Part shown: positions 15,444 through 23,828 of the stretch, piece after piece
Numbering within the stretch: the stretch's first letter is position 1
Layout of the letters: each line of letters opens with the position of its first letter
Origin: CAYRNC01 sp964425645
GTDB lineage: Bacteria > Bacillota > Clostridia > Peptostreptococcales > Anaerovoracaceae
Length of the DNA stretch: 33,960 nt
Reading direction: 5' to 3'
Assembly: GCA_964425645.1 (NCBI GenBank)
Contig: CAYRNC010000012.1
Span: 1 to 33,960, forward strand
Program-made: the position numbers and the translations under genes
The notes under the pieces: generated by a model
Databases searched by the model: none
Told to the model about the DNA's origin: nothing
Seen by the model: the letters and a program-made list of their open reading frames with translations, nothing else

Positions 15444-17435
15444 TTATTCTTCGTCATCCGAACCCTCATCTTCATCCCATTCATCGTCATCATCCGAATC
15501 AAAAGGAGTCTCTTCATCCAGTGCAGCGATTTCCGCCAAATGCTCCGCAGCCTCTTTTGCATTGACCTCTTCGATGTTTCTTTCCTGAATTTTAGTCTCC
15601 TCTATAAGCTGTCCAGCCGTCTTTTCACCGTTGAAAAGGGCATTAAACTGGCATGCATCCAGGGTTTCCAGTTCTAAAAGGACACCGGCTATAAGGTGAA
15701 GCTTATCTATGTTCTCGGCCAGCAGTCTTTCCGCTCTGTCAAAACCGTTTTCGATAATAGTTCTTATCTCCTCATCTATTTCTTTGGCCATTTCCTCAGA
15801 ATAGTTCTTTCTCGTTGAGAAATCCTTTCCCAGAAACACCTCGTCCGAAGAGCTGTAATTTACAGGCCCCAGTCTTTCGCTCATGCCGTACTTTGTAACC
15901 ATTGTTCTGGCTATTTCCGTCGCCCGCTCTATATCGTTGCTGGCTCCGCTGCTTACATCGTTTAATGCCAATTTTTCAGCCACGCGACCCCCGAGCAGAT
16001 GGGTGATCTTCTCTTCCATTTCCACCTTGGTCGCATAATATTTATCCTCTTTTGGGAGTATCATTGTAAATCCGCCCGCAAGACCCCTGGGTATTATAGT
16101 TACCTGATGAACGGGATCTGTATTGGGAAGAAGAGTCGCTACCAGGGCATGACCCGATTCATGATAGGCTGTCAGCTTCTTTTCCTCGTCGCTTATCACC
16201 CGGCTTTTCTTCTCGGGCCCGGCTATCACCTTCGTTATCGCTTCCTCGATTTCATCCATGCGGATCAATTTCCCATTGCGCCTTGCAGTAAGCAGGGCTG
16301 CCTCATTGAGCATGTTCTCTATATCCGCAGGTGTAAAACCCGGAGTCCTCCTTGCAAGCACTTTAGGCTCCACACCGGGACCTAAGGGCTTATTGCGTGA
16401 ATGAATATGGAATATGGATTCCCTGCCTTTAATATCAGGAATTCCTATGATCACCTGTCTGTCAAATCTTCCGGGGCGCAGCAGGGCAGGATCTAAAATG
16501 TCCGGACGATTGGTGGCAGCCAAAATTATTATCCCGCTGTTATCACCGAAGCCGTCCATCTCCACAAGAAGCTGATTGAGAGTCTGCTCTCTTTCATCAT
16601 GTCCTCCCCCGAGACCGGCTCCGCGTTTTCTTCCGACCGCATCGATCTCATCTATGAAAACAATACAGGGGGTATTTTTCTTCGCCTGCTCAAACAGATC
16701 TCTGACTCTGGAGGCGCCTACACCCACGAACATCTCAACAAAATCCGATCCGCTTATGCTGAAAAAGGGGACACCCGCCTCACCGGCAGTGGCCTTGGAT
16801 ATATATGTTTTTCCCGTCCCCGGGGGGCCTACCAGCAATATTCCTTTGGGTATTCGTGCACCGAGATTGTGATACTTTTTCGGATACTTTAAAAAGTCAA
16901 CTATTTCGGCCAGCTCTTCCTTTTCCTCCTCAAGACCGGCCACATCCGAGAAAGTAACCTTTTTTAAATCGTTTTCCCGGTGAAGCCTCGCCCGGCTTTT
17001 ACCAAAGGACATTACACCCTTTCCGCCTCCTTGGCCCTGTTGCATTATTACGAACCAAAAAAGGACGAAGATCAGTATCATAACAACTGTAGGCAAAAGG
17101 GATAGGATCCAAGACGAACTCGACGGTTTGCGGCTTTTTAAAACAAGACTGCCCTCTTCAATTTGGGGGAATATATGTTTTTCGCTTAAAAGCATCAGAT
17201 CTATAGAGCTGGACGCATAGGCGGAAACCTTTTCTCCGGACCTCAGGGTACCAAGCAGGTTAGTGTCAATTATGGTAAGCTCTTTTACCTGTCTGTTCTG
17301 CACATACTTTACAAACTCTGAAAACTCTACAGGGGTCACTCGCTGAGCCTTATTCTCCTGAAACACCCAGGCTGCACCCAATACTAAAGCGAAAATCAAT
17401 AAATATATACCTAAGTTTTTCGCGGCTCTATTCAA
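15444..17435 (-). CDS. ftsH: ATP-dependent zinc metalloprotease FtsH
   Basis: A 663-residue membrane AAA+ protease. Two membrane helices (about 8-25 and 109-131) flank an extracytoplasmic domain. Walker A is GPPGTGKT at 203-210, and Walker B is CIVFIDEIDA near 257-266. The arginine-finger region is LLRPGRFDR, and the zinc site is HESGH at 425-429. The C-terminal tail is strongly acidic (DSDDDDEWDEDEGSDDEE). The start is a TTG at 17435, 10 bases after AAGGAGG. No other start fits, and MNR matches the family start. It degrades misfolded membrane proteins and regulatory proteins. It follows tilS by 54 bases. Confidence 0.97.
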   Translation of the reverse strand: MNRAAKNLGIYLLIFALVLGAAWVFQENKAQRVTPVEFSEFVKYVQNRQVKELTIIDTNLLGTLRSGEKVSAYASSSIDLMLLSEKHIFPQIEEGSLVLKSRKPSSSSWILSLLPTVVMILIFVLFWFVIMQQGQGGGKGVMSFGKSRARLHRENDLKKVTFSDVAGLEEEKEELAEIVDFLKYPKKYHNLGARIPKGILLVGPPGTGKTYISKATAGEAGVPFFSISGSDFVEMFVGVGASRVRDLFEQAKKNTPCIVFIDEIDAVGRKRGAGLGGGHDEREQTLNQLLVEMDGFGDNSGIIILAATNRPDILDPALLRPGRFDRQVIIGIPDIKGRESIFHIHSRNKPLGPGVEPKVLARRTPGFTPADIENMLNEAALLTARRNGKLIRMDEIEEAITKVIAGPEKKSRVISDEEKKLTAYHESGHALVATLLPNTDPVHQVTIIPRGLAGGFTMILPKEDKYYATKVEMEEKITHLLGGRVAEKLALNDVSSGASNDIERATEIARTMVTKYGMSERLGPVNYSSSDEVFLGKDFSTRKNYSEEMAKEIDEEIRTIIENGFDRAERLLAENIDKLHLIAGVLLELETLDACQFNALFNGEKTAGQLIEETKIQERNIEEVNAKEAAEHLAEIAALDEETPFDSDDDDEWDEDEGSDDEE

Positions 17436-17489
17436 CGATACGGTTCCTCCTTATTCTTGCTCCTTTATTTACATCAAAATATATTAACA

Positions 17490-18938
17490 TTAATAGCGGA
17501 TGTATTCAAGGCTAACAGCATCACGATCGCTAATTTTAATCTTGTAGCGGTCGTTTATGCGATACCCCACCACCCAGAGAACTTCCCGGCCGAAGCAGAG
17601 AAGGGGGGTGCTGTCCCTTTTCTCCAAAGGAATTTTTTCATCCACGAAAAAATCCTGTAATTTTTTTGTGCCTTTCATTCCTAAAGGCGTTAAATAATCG
17701 CCTGTATTCCTGGTCCGCAGCTGTAAATGGGAAAAAAGTTCCCTGTCAAATTCAAGGTACGCGTGAAAAGGATCCTTTGAAAAGAATCCCTGCCTCAGCA
17801 GCTCACATTCTTTCGTGTTCGCCTTTATGATTTTGACCCGCAGGGCTGCATTTAATTCAGGCAGTTCGATCAGCCCCGGAAAATTAACAGCATAGGAAAA
17901 ATACATCCTTTGATGCTTTGCCTGCCCCGCCCGAGTTTCAAAGCAAAACCGAGCCTTGTCTTGGGTAATGAAAAGGCAATAGCCTCTCGGAAAATCAAGT
18001 CTGCCGCCCGGTCTGCCATCCCTTATCAGCGCATCTGCCTGTTGCAGATGGACAAAAGAGATATCCTGCAAAAGCCCCATATCCTTGAAGACTCCGGCTA
18101 TCACTCTCTTGCCTACCGAAGGATGAAGCAGACGAAAGCCCCTGCGATCCAGAAAACGATCTTCATTCGGATCATTTTCTTTTCGGGACATCAATAGAGA
18201 CTGTAAAGCCTCTTCCACCCGGATATTAAAATACTCCCTGTCCTCCGACGCAATGCTTCCAAGCCTGCACAGGGAATCGATTATGCCAGGATTATAGCTG
18301 CAGAGAAGGGGGATCAATTCAAGCCTTACTCTGTTTCTTGCATACATAGGAATCAAGTTTGTGAGATCGGTTCTTGTCGCCAGATCATTCTTTTCGCAGT
18401 ATGCTTCTATATCCGTTCTTTTAACATCCAGCAACGGGCGAATAATGATTCCGTCTCTGATGTATTCAATGCCTGCCAATCCCTCGGTTCCCGTTCCCCG
18501 GATCAGCCTCAAAAGGATGGTTTCCGCCTGATCGTTGCGATTCTGAGCAACAGCGATCAAAACCCGACGTCCGCGGGTCATGATGCTGTCCCTTACCTGA
18601 TGAAAGGCCTCGTAGCGAAGGAACCGCCCCATTTCCTCCTCTGAAATTCCTTCCTTTTCGGCCATAGCGGGCACATCGAAATGAAAAACCGTACATGGAA
18701 TGTTCAGTTTCCTGCAATAATCTACTGTAAAGGCTTGATCCAAATCCGCTTCTTTACCCCGTATCCCGTGATTCACATGGACTCCGTGGAGCGTCAAATC
18801 CCATTTATCTTTCAGGCAGTGAAGGGCGTGAAGCAGGCAGACAGAATCAGGACCGCCCGAAATGCCCAAGACGATATGGTCTCCTTTTGTGAAAAGGGAT
18901 TGTTTTATTGTTGTTTCCTCGATTTTTTCAATCACCAT
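17490..18938 (-). CDS. tilS: tRNA(Ile)-lysidine synthetase TilS
   Basis: A 482-residue TilS that modifies C34 of tRNA-Ile2 to lysidine, an essential step. The N-terminal PP-loop ATPase has SGGPDS at 27-32; the HVNHGIRGKEADLDQAF and NRNDQAETILLRLIRGTG segments are typical. A middle domain and a C-terminal TilS_C domain (about 390-475, RTRNTGDYLTPLG) follow. The ATG at 18938 is chosen because MVIEKIEETTIKQ gives the normal distance to the P-loop; upstream in-frame ATGs (18944, 18998) overlap the promoter and have no ribosome site. The start site predicted from the promoter falls on this ATG, so the mRNA may be leaderless. It precedes ftsH, as in many Bacillota. Confidence 0.93.
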   Translation of the reverse strand: MVIEKIEETTIKQSLFTKGDHIVLGISGGPDSVCLLHALHCLKDKWDLTLHGVHVNHGIRGKEADLDQAFTVDYCRKLNIPCTVFHFDVPAMAEKEGISEEEMGRFLRYEAFHQVRDSIMTRGRRVLIAVAQNRNDQAETILLRLIRGTGTEGLAGIEYIRDGIIIRPLLDVKRTDIEAYCEKNDLATRTDLTNLIPMYARNRVRLELIPLLCSYNPGIIDSLCRLGSIASEDREYFNIRVEEALQSLLMSRKENDPNEDRFLDRRGFRLLHPSVGKRVIAGVFKDMGLLQDISFVHLQQADALIRDGRPGGRLDFPRGYCLFITQDKARFCFETRAGQAKHQRMYFSYAVNFPGLIELPELNAALRVKIIKANTKECELLRQGFFSKDPFHAYLEFDRELFSHLQLRTRNTGDYLTPLGMKGTKKLQDFFVDEKIPLEKRDSTPLLCFGREVLWVVGYRINDRYKIKISDRDAVSLEYIRY

Positions 18939-18944
18939 GGGCAT

Positions 18945-18973
18945 ATTATACCATGTTTTATTGTTTGTGACAC
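18945..18973 (-). promoter_or_regulatory. Promoter for tilS-ftsH, overlapping the gltX promoter
   Basis: Minus strand GTGTCA (18973-18968), 17-base spacer, perfect TATAAT (18950-18945). The expected start site at about 18938 is the A of the tilS ATG. It interlocks with the gltX promoter on the other strand. Confidence 0.5.
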
Positions 18974-18989
18974 CGGTAGCATGTATAAT
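18961..18989 (+). promoter_or_regulatory. Promoter for gltX
   Basis: Plus strand TTGTTT (18961-18966), 17-base spacer, TATAAT (18984-18989), with the start site expected near 18996 and a ~40-base leader. The -35 element matches only three of six bases, so this is a moderate call. Confidence 0.45.
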
Positions 18990-19034
18990 ATTCATCATGG
19001 ATGAAAGCGTTGCATTTATTAAAGGAGGCTAGTA

Positions 19035-20696
19035 ATGGAACGAACGGAATTAGCGGAACTATTGTTTCCGCATATAGATAGACTGCCAAAGGATTATGAA
19101 AAAATCTACCCTGCCCGCATGCTTCCAAAAGGTGCCAAAGTGACCCGCCTGGGGCCGAGTCCTACAGGCTTTATTCACCTGGGCAATCTGTATGTGGCCT
19201 TGGCTAACGAAAGGCTTGCACATCAAAGCGAAGGTCTTTTCTTTCTGCGCATAGAGGATACGGATGAAAAAAGAGAGATCAAAGGAGCTGTTGAAACATT
19301 GATTTCATCTTTGGACTATTTTGGAATCCACTTTGATGAGGGAGCGGATATTCATAATGAAACAGGAAGCTACGGACCCTATTATCAAAGCAAACGGGCT
19401 CAAATTTATCAATGCTTTGTGAAAGATTTAATCAGTAAAGGTTTGGCCTATCCTTGCTTTTGCACCGAAGAGGATCTTGTAAAAAACCGGACGCAACAGG
19501 AGCTTTCCCGGGAAAATCCGGGATATTACGGGACTTGGGCGCATTGCAGAGGGCTTACGCTTGATGAAATTAAAAGCAGGCTTTCGACGGGTAAATCCTT
19601 TGTCATACGCTTTCGCGCCCACGGAGACCCAGAAAAGAGTTTTGATATAAACGACGGAATTCGCGGCAAACTGACCATGCCGGAAAATTATCAAGACATA
19701 ATAATACTAAAGAGAAACGGCATACCCACATATCATTTTGCACATGTTGTTGACGATCACCTGATGCGCACCACTCATGTGGTAAGAGGGGAAGAATGGT
19801 TATCTTCGCTGCCTGTACATGTGGCCTTGTTTGATGCGCTGAACTGGTCTTTGCCTGTCTACTGCCATACCACAGTATTGATGAAAATGGATGGCAATAT
19901 TAAAAGAAAGCTTTCAAAGAGAAACGACCCCGAACTATCCCTTAACTATTACAGAGCCCAAGGATATCACCCCCTGGCTATCAGGGAATACCTAATGACC
20001 GTCTTGAATTCCGATTACGAGGAATGGAGATTGGCAAACCCTGACGAACCCTTGGAAAAATTCGCATTCAGCACGGATACAATGAGCAGTTCGGGAACCC
20101 TGTTTGATCTGTATAAGTTAAACGATATAAGCAAAGAGGTCATGTCACGATTAAGCGACGAAGAAATCTATGATTTTCTGTTGACGTGGGTATCTCAATA
20201 CAGAAAAGACCTCCTTGCTTTATTCAGGGAGCAGAGAACCCCGCTTCTCAGAATCCTTGCTATGGACAGACACGGAGATAAACCGAGAAAAGATCTCGCA
20301 TACGGTATCCAAATTTTCGATCATATAAGTTATTTTTTCGACGATCATTTCCGGATTAGGGATGAATATCCCGATTCTGTAAATGAAAACGATCTCATCC
20401 CCATACTTCAAGGCTATCTGAATATATATGATCACGAGGATGATAGAACAACCTGGTTTGAACGCATTAGAAAACTGGCAGTTTCACTTGGATATGCGGC
20501 CAAACCGAGGGATTACAAAAAAAACCCCGAGTCGTTTAAAGGACATGTCGGGGATGTAAGTACCGTCATCCGCATAGCTTTAATGGGTAGATCCTCATCA
20601 CCGGACCTTTGGGAAATACAAAGCATCATCGGTAAAGACAGAACAATAAAAAGGTTGAAAGATGCCGTTGAAAAGCTGCTTGGTTCCGACCGCTGA
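19035..20696 (+). CDS. gltX: Glutamyl-tRNA synthetase
   Basis: A 553-residue class I synthetase. The HIGH-type motif lies in PSPTGFIHLGN at 41-51, the KMSKS-type motif is KLSKR at 292-296, and RIEDTD (72-77) is the usual Glu-binding element. A possible zinc site is Cys141-X-Cys143 with Cys171. It has about 35 residues before the HIGH-type motif and is longer than many GluRS (about 480-500). No GlnRS gene is seen; GltX in Bacillota is often non-discriminating and works with GatCAB, but that cannot be shown here. AAAGGAGG lies before the ATG at 19035. It is divergent from tilS, and is the only full-length plus-strand gene. Confidence 0.93.
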   Translation: MERTELAELLFPHIDRLPKDYEKIYPARMLPKGAKVTRLGPSPTGFIHLGNLYVALANERLAHQSEGLFFLRIEDTDEKREIKGAVETLISSLDYFGIHFDEGADIHNETGSYGPYYQSKRAQIYQCFVKDLISKGLAYPCFCTEEDLVKNRTQQELSRENPGYYGTWAHCRGLTLDEIKSRLSTGKSFVIRFRAHGDPEKSFDINDGIRGKLTMPENYQDIIILKRNGIPTYHFAHVVDDHLMRTTHVVRGEEWLSSLPVHVALFDALNWSLPVYCHTTVLMKMDGNIKRKLSKRNDPELSLNYYRAQGYHPLAIREYLMTVLNSDYEEWRLANPDEPLEKFAFSTDTMSSSGTLFDLYKLNDISKEVMSRLSDEEIYDFLLTWVSQYRKDLLALFREQRTPLLRILAMDRHGDKPRKDLAYGIQIFDHISYFFDDHFRIRDEYPDSVNENDLIPILQGYLNIYDHEDDRTTWFERIRKLAVSLGYAAKPRDYKKNPESFKGHVGDVSTVIRIALMGRSSSPDLWEIQSIIGKDRTIKRLKDAVEKLLGSDR

Positions 20697-20750
20697 GATG
20701 ACACTGCAAATAATGTCCCCACGATTCACAAATCCGGATACAGCTGAATA

Positions 20751-20782
20751 TCCTATACTAAACATAAATCTATTGTATAGGA
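20751..20782 (+). other. Inverted repeat covering the ribosome site of the small ORF
   Basis: TCCTATAC (20751-20758) and GTATAGGA (20775-20782) form an 8-bp perfect stem with a 16-base loop. The right arm includes the first bases of AGGAGCAGG, the likely ribosome site of the 36-codon ORF, so the hairpin could hide it. No T-tract follows, so it is not a terminator for gltX. Confidence 0.4.
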
Positions 20783-20796
20783 GCAGGTGATAAATT

Positions 20797-20907
20797 ATGT
20801 CGAACAGATGTGGAGTTTTTGGCGGGGAGGGAATCGATACCAGCTTGCTGTTCTTCTTCCTCTTGTTGGTAATCATTTTCTGCAACTGCTGGAGCAACGA
20901 GTGCTGA
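20797..20907 (+). CDS. Small Cys-rich membrane peptide (36 residues)
   Basis: A 36-codon ORF, ATG at 20797, stop TGA at 20905-20907, preceded by AGGAGCAGG 8 bases upstream. It has a short Gly/Cys N-terminus (SNRCGVFGGEG), a hydrophobic segment (SLLFFFLLLVIIFCNCW) and four Cys, three of them near the C-terminus. Very short proteins of this layout with LLFFFLLLV and Cys pairs are common, uncharacterised, in spore-forming clostridia and recall YjcZ-type small proteins. It follows gltX by 100 bases and precedes a strong hairpin, so it is probably the last coding unit of that transcript or a monocistronic one. Confidence 0.55.
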   Translation: MSNRCGVFGGEGIDTSLLFFFLLLVIIFCNCWSNEC

Positions 20908-20918
20908 AAACACATAGG

Positions 20919-20944
20919 GACCCGCGTATTCAGGTACGCGGGTC
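20919..20944. terminator. Hairpin terminator between convergent gltX/small ORF and ahcY
   Basis: GACCCGCGTA (20919-20928), loop TTCAGG, TACGCGGGTC (20935-20944): a perfect 10-bp stem. It lies right after the small ORF and overlaps the ahcY stop codon (20943-20945). T-tracts are weak on both sides (ACATTTT on plus, GTGTTTT on minus), so it may stop transcription from both directions with modest efficiency or protect 3' ends. Confidence 0.6.
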
Positions 20945-22199
20945 AAACATTTTGGAAGTTCCAACTGCTCATATAAAGCTTCTGCTTTTTTGTGGCTTCA
21001 TCTATTTTTAAACCCCAGGCGGAAAGCAGCCGCCTCGCCACCTTATCATCGATCTCGTCCGATACATCGATCAGTCGGTTTTTCATCCGCCCCCGATTTT
21101 CCTTAATGTAGAGCGCAGAAAGACATTGCACTGCAAAGCTCATATCCATTACTTCTGCAGGATGCCCGTCCGCCGCCGCTATATTTACAAGCCTGCCCTC
21201 TCCGATTACAGATATCCATTTTCCGTTCGGGAGCAGATAGCCTGTCACGTTCTTGCGCATCTCCTTTTTCTGCAAAGCCTCTTTCTCCAAAGAAGACATG
21301 TCCACCTCTACATTAAAATGCCCTGCATTGGCGAGGATTGCCATTTCCTTCATGCACAGCATATGCTCAACGGTAATCACCGCTGCATTTCCCGTTGCCG
21401 AAACAAAAATATCACCTAAGGGGGCGGCCTCTTTCATAGGCATTACCAGAAATCCGTCAAGGACGGCCTCGATAGCCGACACAGGATCTATCTCAGTTAC
21501 TATCACCCTCGCCCCCAAGGCCTTTGCCCTCATGGCAATTCCTTTCGAACACCAGCCATAGCCCGCAACCACAACCTGTTTCCCCGCGATTAAAAGGTTG
21601 GTGTTTCTCATTATGCTGTCCCAGACGGACTGTCCCGTCCCGTAGCGGTTATCGAAAAGATATTTGCATCTGGCATCATTAACCGCCAGCATCGGGAAAG
21701 AAAGGACCCCTTCTTTTTCCATGGCTTTTAAACGTTTGATGCCGGTAGTTGTTTCTTCGCAGCCGCCCCATGCCTCCATACCCAGGTCATTGCGACTGTC
21801 ATGAATCAAGGCGACGAGATCGGCGCCGTCATCGATAATTATATTCGGCCTGTGATCCAATGCCATTTCCATATGACACCGGTATTCCTCCTTTGTGGCA
21901 TTGTGAAAGGCATATACCTTCACCCCTGCTTCCGCCAGGGCTGCCGCCACATCGTCTTGTGTAGAAAGCACATTGCTACCGGTAGCACATACCTCGGCTC
22001 CTCCAGCAGCCAATACTTCGCACAGGTATGCCGTTTTAGCCTCCATATGAATGGAAAGGGTTATTTTAACACCTTCAAAGGGCCTGCCTTGCTTGAATTC
22101 TTCCAAAAACCCTCCCAAAAGGGGCATATGCATCTTAACCCATTCTATTTTCTGCCTTCCTAAAGGAGCCAGACTAATGTCCCTGACCTCATACGACAT
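20943..22199 (-). CDS. ahcY: Adenosylhomocysteinase (S-adenosyl-L-homocysteine hydrolase)
   Basis: A 418-residue NAD-dependent SAH hydrolase that splits S-adenosylhomocysteine into adenosine and homocysteine. Visible motifs are SNVLSTQDDVAAAL, the EETTTGIKRLKAM and VNDARCKYLFDNRYGTGQS segments that hold the substrate, the NAD loop GYGWCSKGIAMRAKALGA, NAGHFNVEVD and GHPAEVMDMSFA. The ATG at 22199 is used because AAGGAAGG lies six bases upstream; the TTG at 22205 is too close. It ends without the KYRY-like tail of the longer eukaryotic-type enzymes, like shorter archaeal and thermophile forms. S-inosylhomocysteine is an alternative substrate known in archaeal relatives. It is the last gene of the cdaA operon, 2 bases after the ADP-ribosylglycohydrolase gene. 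Confidence 0.93.
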   Translation of the reverse strand: MSYEVRDISLAPLGRQKIEWVKMHMPLLGGFLEEFKQGRPFEGVKITLSIHMEAKTAYLCEVLAAGGAEVCATGSNVLSTQDDVAAALAEAGVKVYAFHNATKEEYRCHMEMALDHRPNIIIDDGADLVALIHDSRNDLGMEAWGGCEETTTGIKRLKAMEKEGVLSFPMLAVNDARCKYLFDNRYGTGQSVWDSIMRNTNLLIAGKQVVVAGYGWCSKGIAMRAKALGARVIVTEIDPVSAIEAVLDGFLVMPMKEAAPLGDIFVSATGNAAVITVEHMLCMKEMAILANAGHFNVEVDMSSLEKEALQKKEMRKNVTGYLLPNGKWISVIGEGRLVNIAAADGHPAEVMDMSFAVQCLSALYIKENRGRMKNRLIDVSDEIDDKVARRLLSAWGLKIDEATKKQKLYMSSWNFQNV

Positions 22200-22201
22200 A
22201 A

Positions 22202-23251
22202 TCAACCTTCCTTTTCAATCGCCGCGGTGAGTAATCTGTCTGCACCGTATATGAGAAGTTCAGCCAGCTCCAGATCCTGTATCCAGGAATAAGGGATTTC
22301 CAGGCTTCCCAAATATCCCCCCAGTATGTAGCCGCAGATCGCCGCGCTTCCGTTGCTGTTGCCGTCCTGATTTACAGCGGTGCGGATCCCTTCTTCAAAG
22401 TTAAAAGGATGCTTGAGAGCGCAGTACAGACCCATTGCCAGGGCCTCCTCACCCACCCATCCCTCACCCATTGACGCGAGAGCTCTAACAGGGTCCTCAT
22501 CGCTTTTAGCAAGTAGGATGGCTTTTTTTAACGCGTCATAGGAATTGCCGCTGTTTTTCCGCCTTTTCAGCATCGACATCGCCTCCATGACGGCTTCTTC
22601 TGGATTGGCGCCCTGAAAAATTAATGCCATAAGGCAAGCAAAAGTCCCTGCGGTCAAAAAACCATCTGAATGACCATGGGTCAAGGCACCTGCCTCGCAG
22701 CCTATATCAAAAGCCTTTTTCGGATCTTGAAAAAAATACATTCCTATGGGTGCGGAACGGACTACGGCTCCATACCCTTTGCTGTTGTTTATCCTGTTTC
22801 TCAAAGTGCCGTATTTTCCTTTGATGCTTCCTGCCAAGGCCGCCAAAATTGTTTCCCCGGGCGTACGCCTGGCATAAAGAGCTTCCCATTTCAACACCTC
22901 ACCATTTAATAAAAATTCATATCTTTTATCGGCAAACTGACCTGTCTGGGTATAAAGCCATTTTTGATAGGCGTAAAACAGGCAGGGGATATAGGCGTAA
23001 ATACCCTTCCTTTTCGCCTTGCTGTCGGCCCAAAGCAAACCATCAACAGTAAAGATAGCCATCTGAGTATCATCAGAAATTAAAGCTTTGCCTACTGCAT
23101 CATTCAGCTTCGGCCTTCTTACACCCTTTTCGCCATAAACAGAATAGATTTCTTCTAAACACATAAACTCAGCCGGAAAACCTATTGCATCTCCCAAGGC
23201 CCCTCCCAGCAGGCACCCCCTGAAATATGCTTTACTGTCCTTCATACTCAA
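22202..23251 (-). CDS. ADP-ribosylglycohydrolase (DraG) family protein with altered C-terminal metal site
   Basis: A 349-residue all-helical DraG/ARH fold protein. The N-terminal GCLLGGALGDAIGFPAEF and SDDTQMAIFTVDGLL motifs keep the first metal-binding set (Asp-Asp-Thr). GALTHGHSDGFLTAGTFACL is the usual middle motif. The C-terminal motif, normally GDSDST or GGDTDT, reads GNSNGS in VNQDGNSNGSAAICG, so both aspartates and the following Thr/Ser are lost. The enzyme may have another substrate, use one metal, or be inactive. The start could be the TTG at 23251 (seven bases from GGAG and overlapping the previous stop) or the ATG at 23245. Neighbours are a GerM-like lipoprotein upstream and ahcY downstream. 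Confidence 0.82.
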   Translation of the reverse strand: MSMKDSKAYFRGCLLGGALGDAIGFPAEFMCLEEIYSVYGEKGVRRPKLNDAVGKALISDDTQMAIFTVDGLLWADSKAKRKGIYAYIPCLFYAYQKWLYTQTGQFADKRYEFLLNGEVLKWEALYARRTPGETILAALAGSIKGKYGTLRNRINNSKGYGAVVRSAPIGMYFFQDPKKAFDIGCEAGALTHGHSDGFLTAGTFACLMALIFQGANPEEAVMEAMSMLKRRKNSGNSYDALKKAILLAKSDEDPVRALASMGEGWVGEEALAMGLYCALKHPFNFEEGIRTAVNQDGNSNGSAAICGYILGGYLGSLEIPYSWIQDLELAELLIYGADRLLTAAIEKEG

Positions 23252-23811
23252 TTCTGCTCTCCCTTTACAAACGGCTCAGTCGCATCGAAGTGCCCCATAA
23301 GGCTTTCGACGACTTCACCGCATACGAGAAACTGCACCTTATCGATCCCTTTATTCTCACTTCCCATGATGAAATCTTCATTGTCAAGCAAAGTGTCTAC
23401 GATCTGGCGTATAAACAACTCTTCCCCCAAGGATCCGCCGAACAACCCTTCCGAATAGAGATCCACTACTATCATTGTCGGATCGGAAGGGCTGATATAT
23501 ATATCCCGAAAACGTATTTCATCCGTTATCATCGTGGAAACCCCTTCTTCCGGGACAGTACGCAAGGCATCCGCCAAAACCATCCAAGGGTTTTCAGTTT
23601 CAATCACCATGACATCCTTGCTTATTCTGATCAAAGAAGGCAAAGACTCATCACCTGTTATCGCATAATCATTATTTATAAAATAGAGCGAGGCGGGAAC
23701 ATTTTTCCATGTATCTTCTGCCGGAGCATCCGCATCTGTGCATCCAAAAAACAATAATCCGGCTGCGATAATGATTAGTGCCACCGACATTCGGTTCCCA
23801 ATTTGTTTCAT
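23248..23811 (-). CDS. GerMN-domain lipoprotein
   Basis: A 187-residue lipoprotein. A signal peptide ends in a lipobox (LLFFGC), and the mature protein carries one GerMN domain: SLYFINNDYAI, ALRTVPEEGVSTMI, IVVDLYSEGL, IRQIVDTLLD and KVQFLVCGEVVESLMGHFDATEPF. GerMN domains occur in GerM (spore formation/germination in Bacillus) and in other cell-envelope proteins. The ATG at 23811 is chosen since the GTG at 23820 lies in the GGGGGTG ribosome site. It sits between glmM and the ADP-ribosylglycohydrolase gene in the c-di-AMP operon, which suggests a cell-envelope role. Confidence 0.75.
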   Translation of the reverse strand: MKQIGNRMSVALIIIAAGLLFFGCTDADAPAEDTWKNVPASLYFINNDYAITGDESLPSLIRISKDVMVIETENPWMVLADALRTVPEEGVSTMITDEIRFRDIYISPSDPTMIVVDLYSEGLFGGSLGEELFIRQIVDTLLDNEDFIMGSENKGIDKVQFLVCGEVVESLMGHFDATEPFVKGEQN

Positions 23812-23828
23812 ACCTGTCACCCCCTCGA

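Noticed and set aside
20787..21011. Plus-strand 74-codon frame across the terminator into ahcY
   Set aside because: It overlaps the terminator and the ahcY 3' end and has a poor start; the 36-codon frame has a proper ribosome site.
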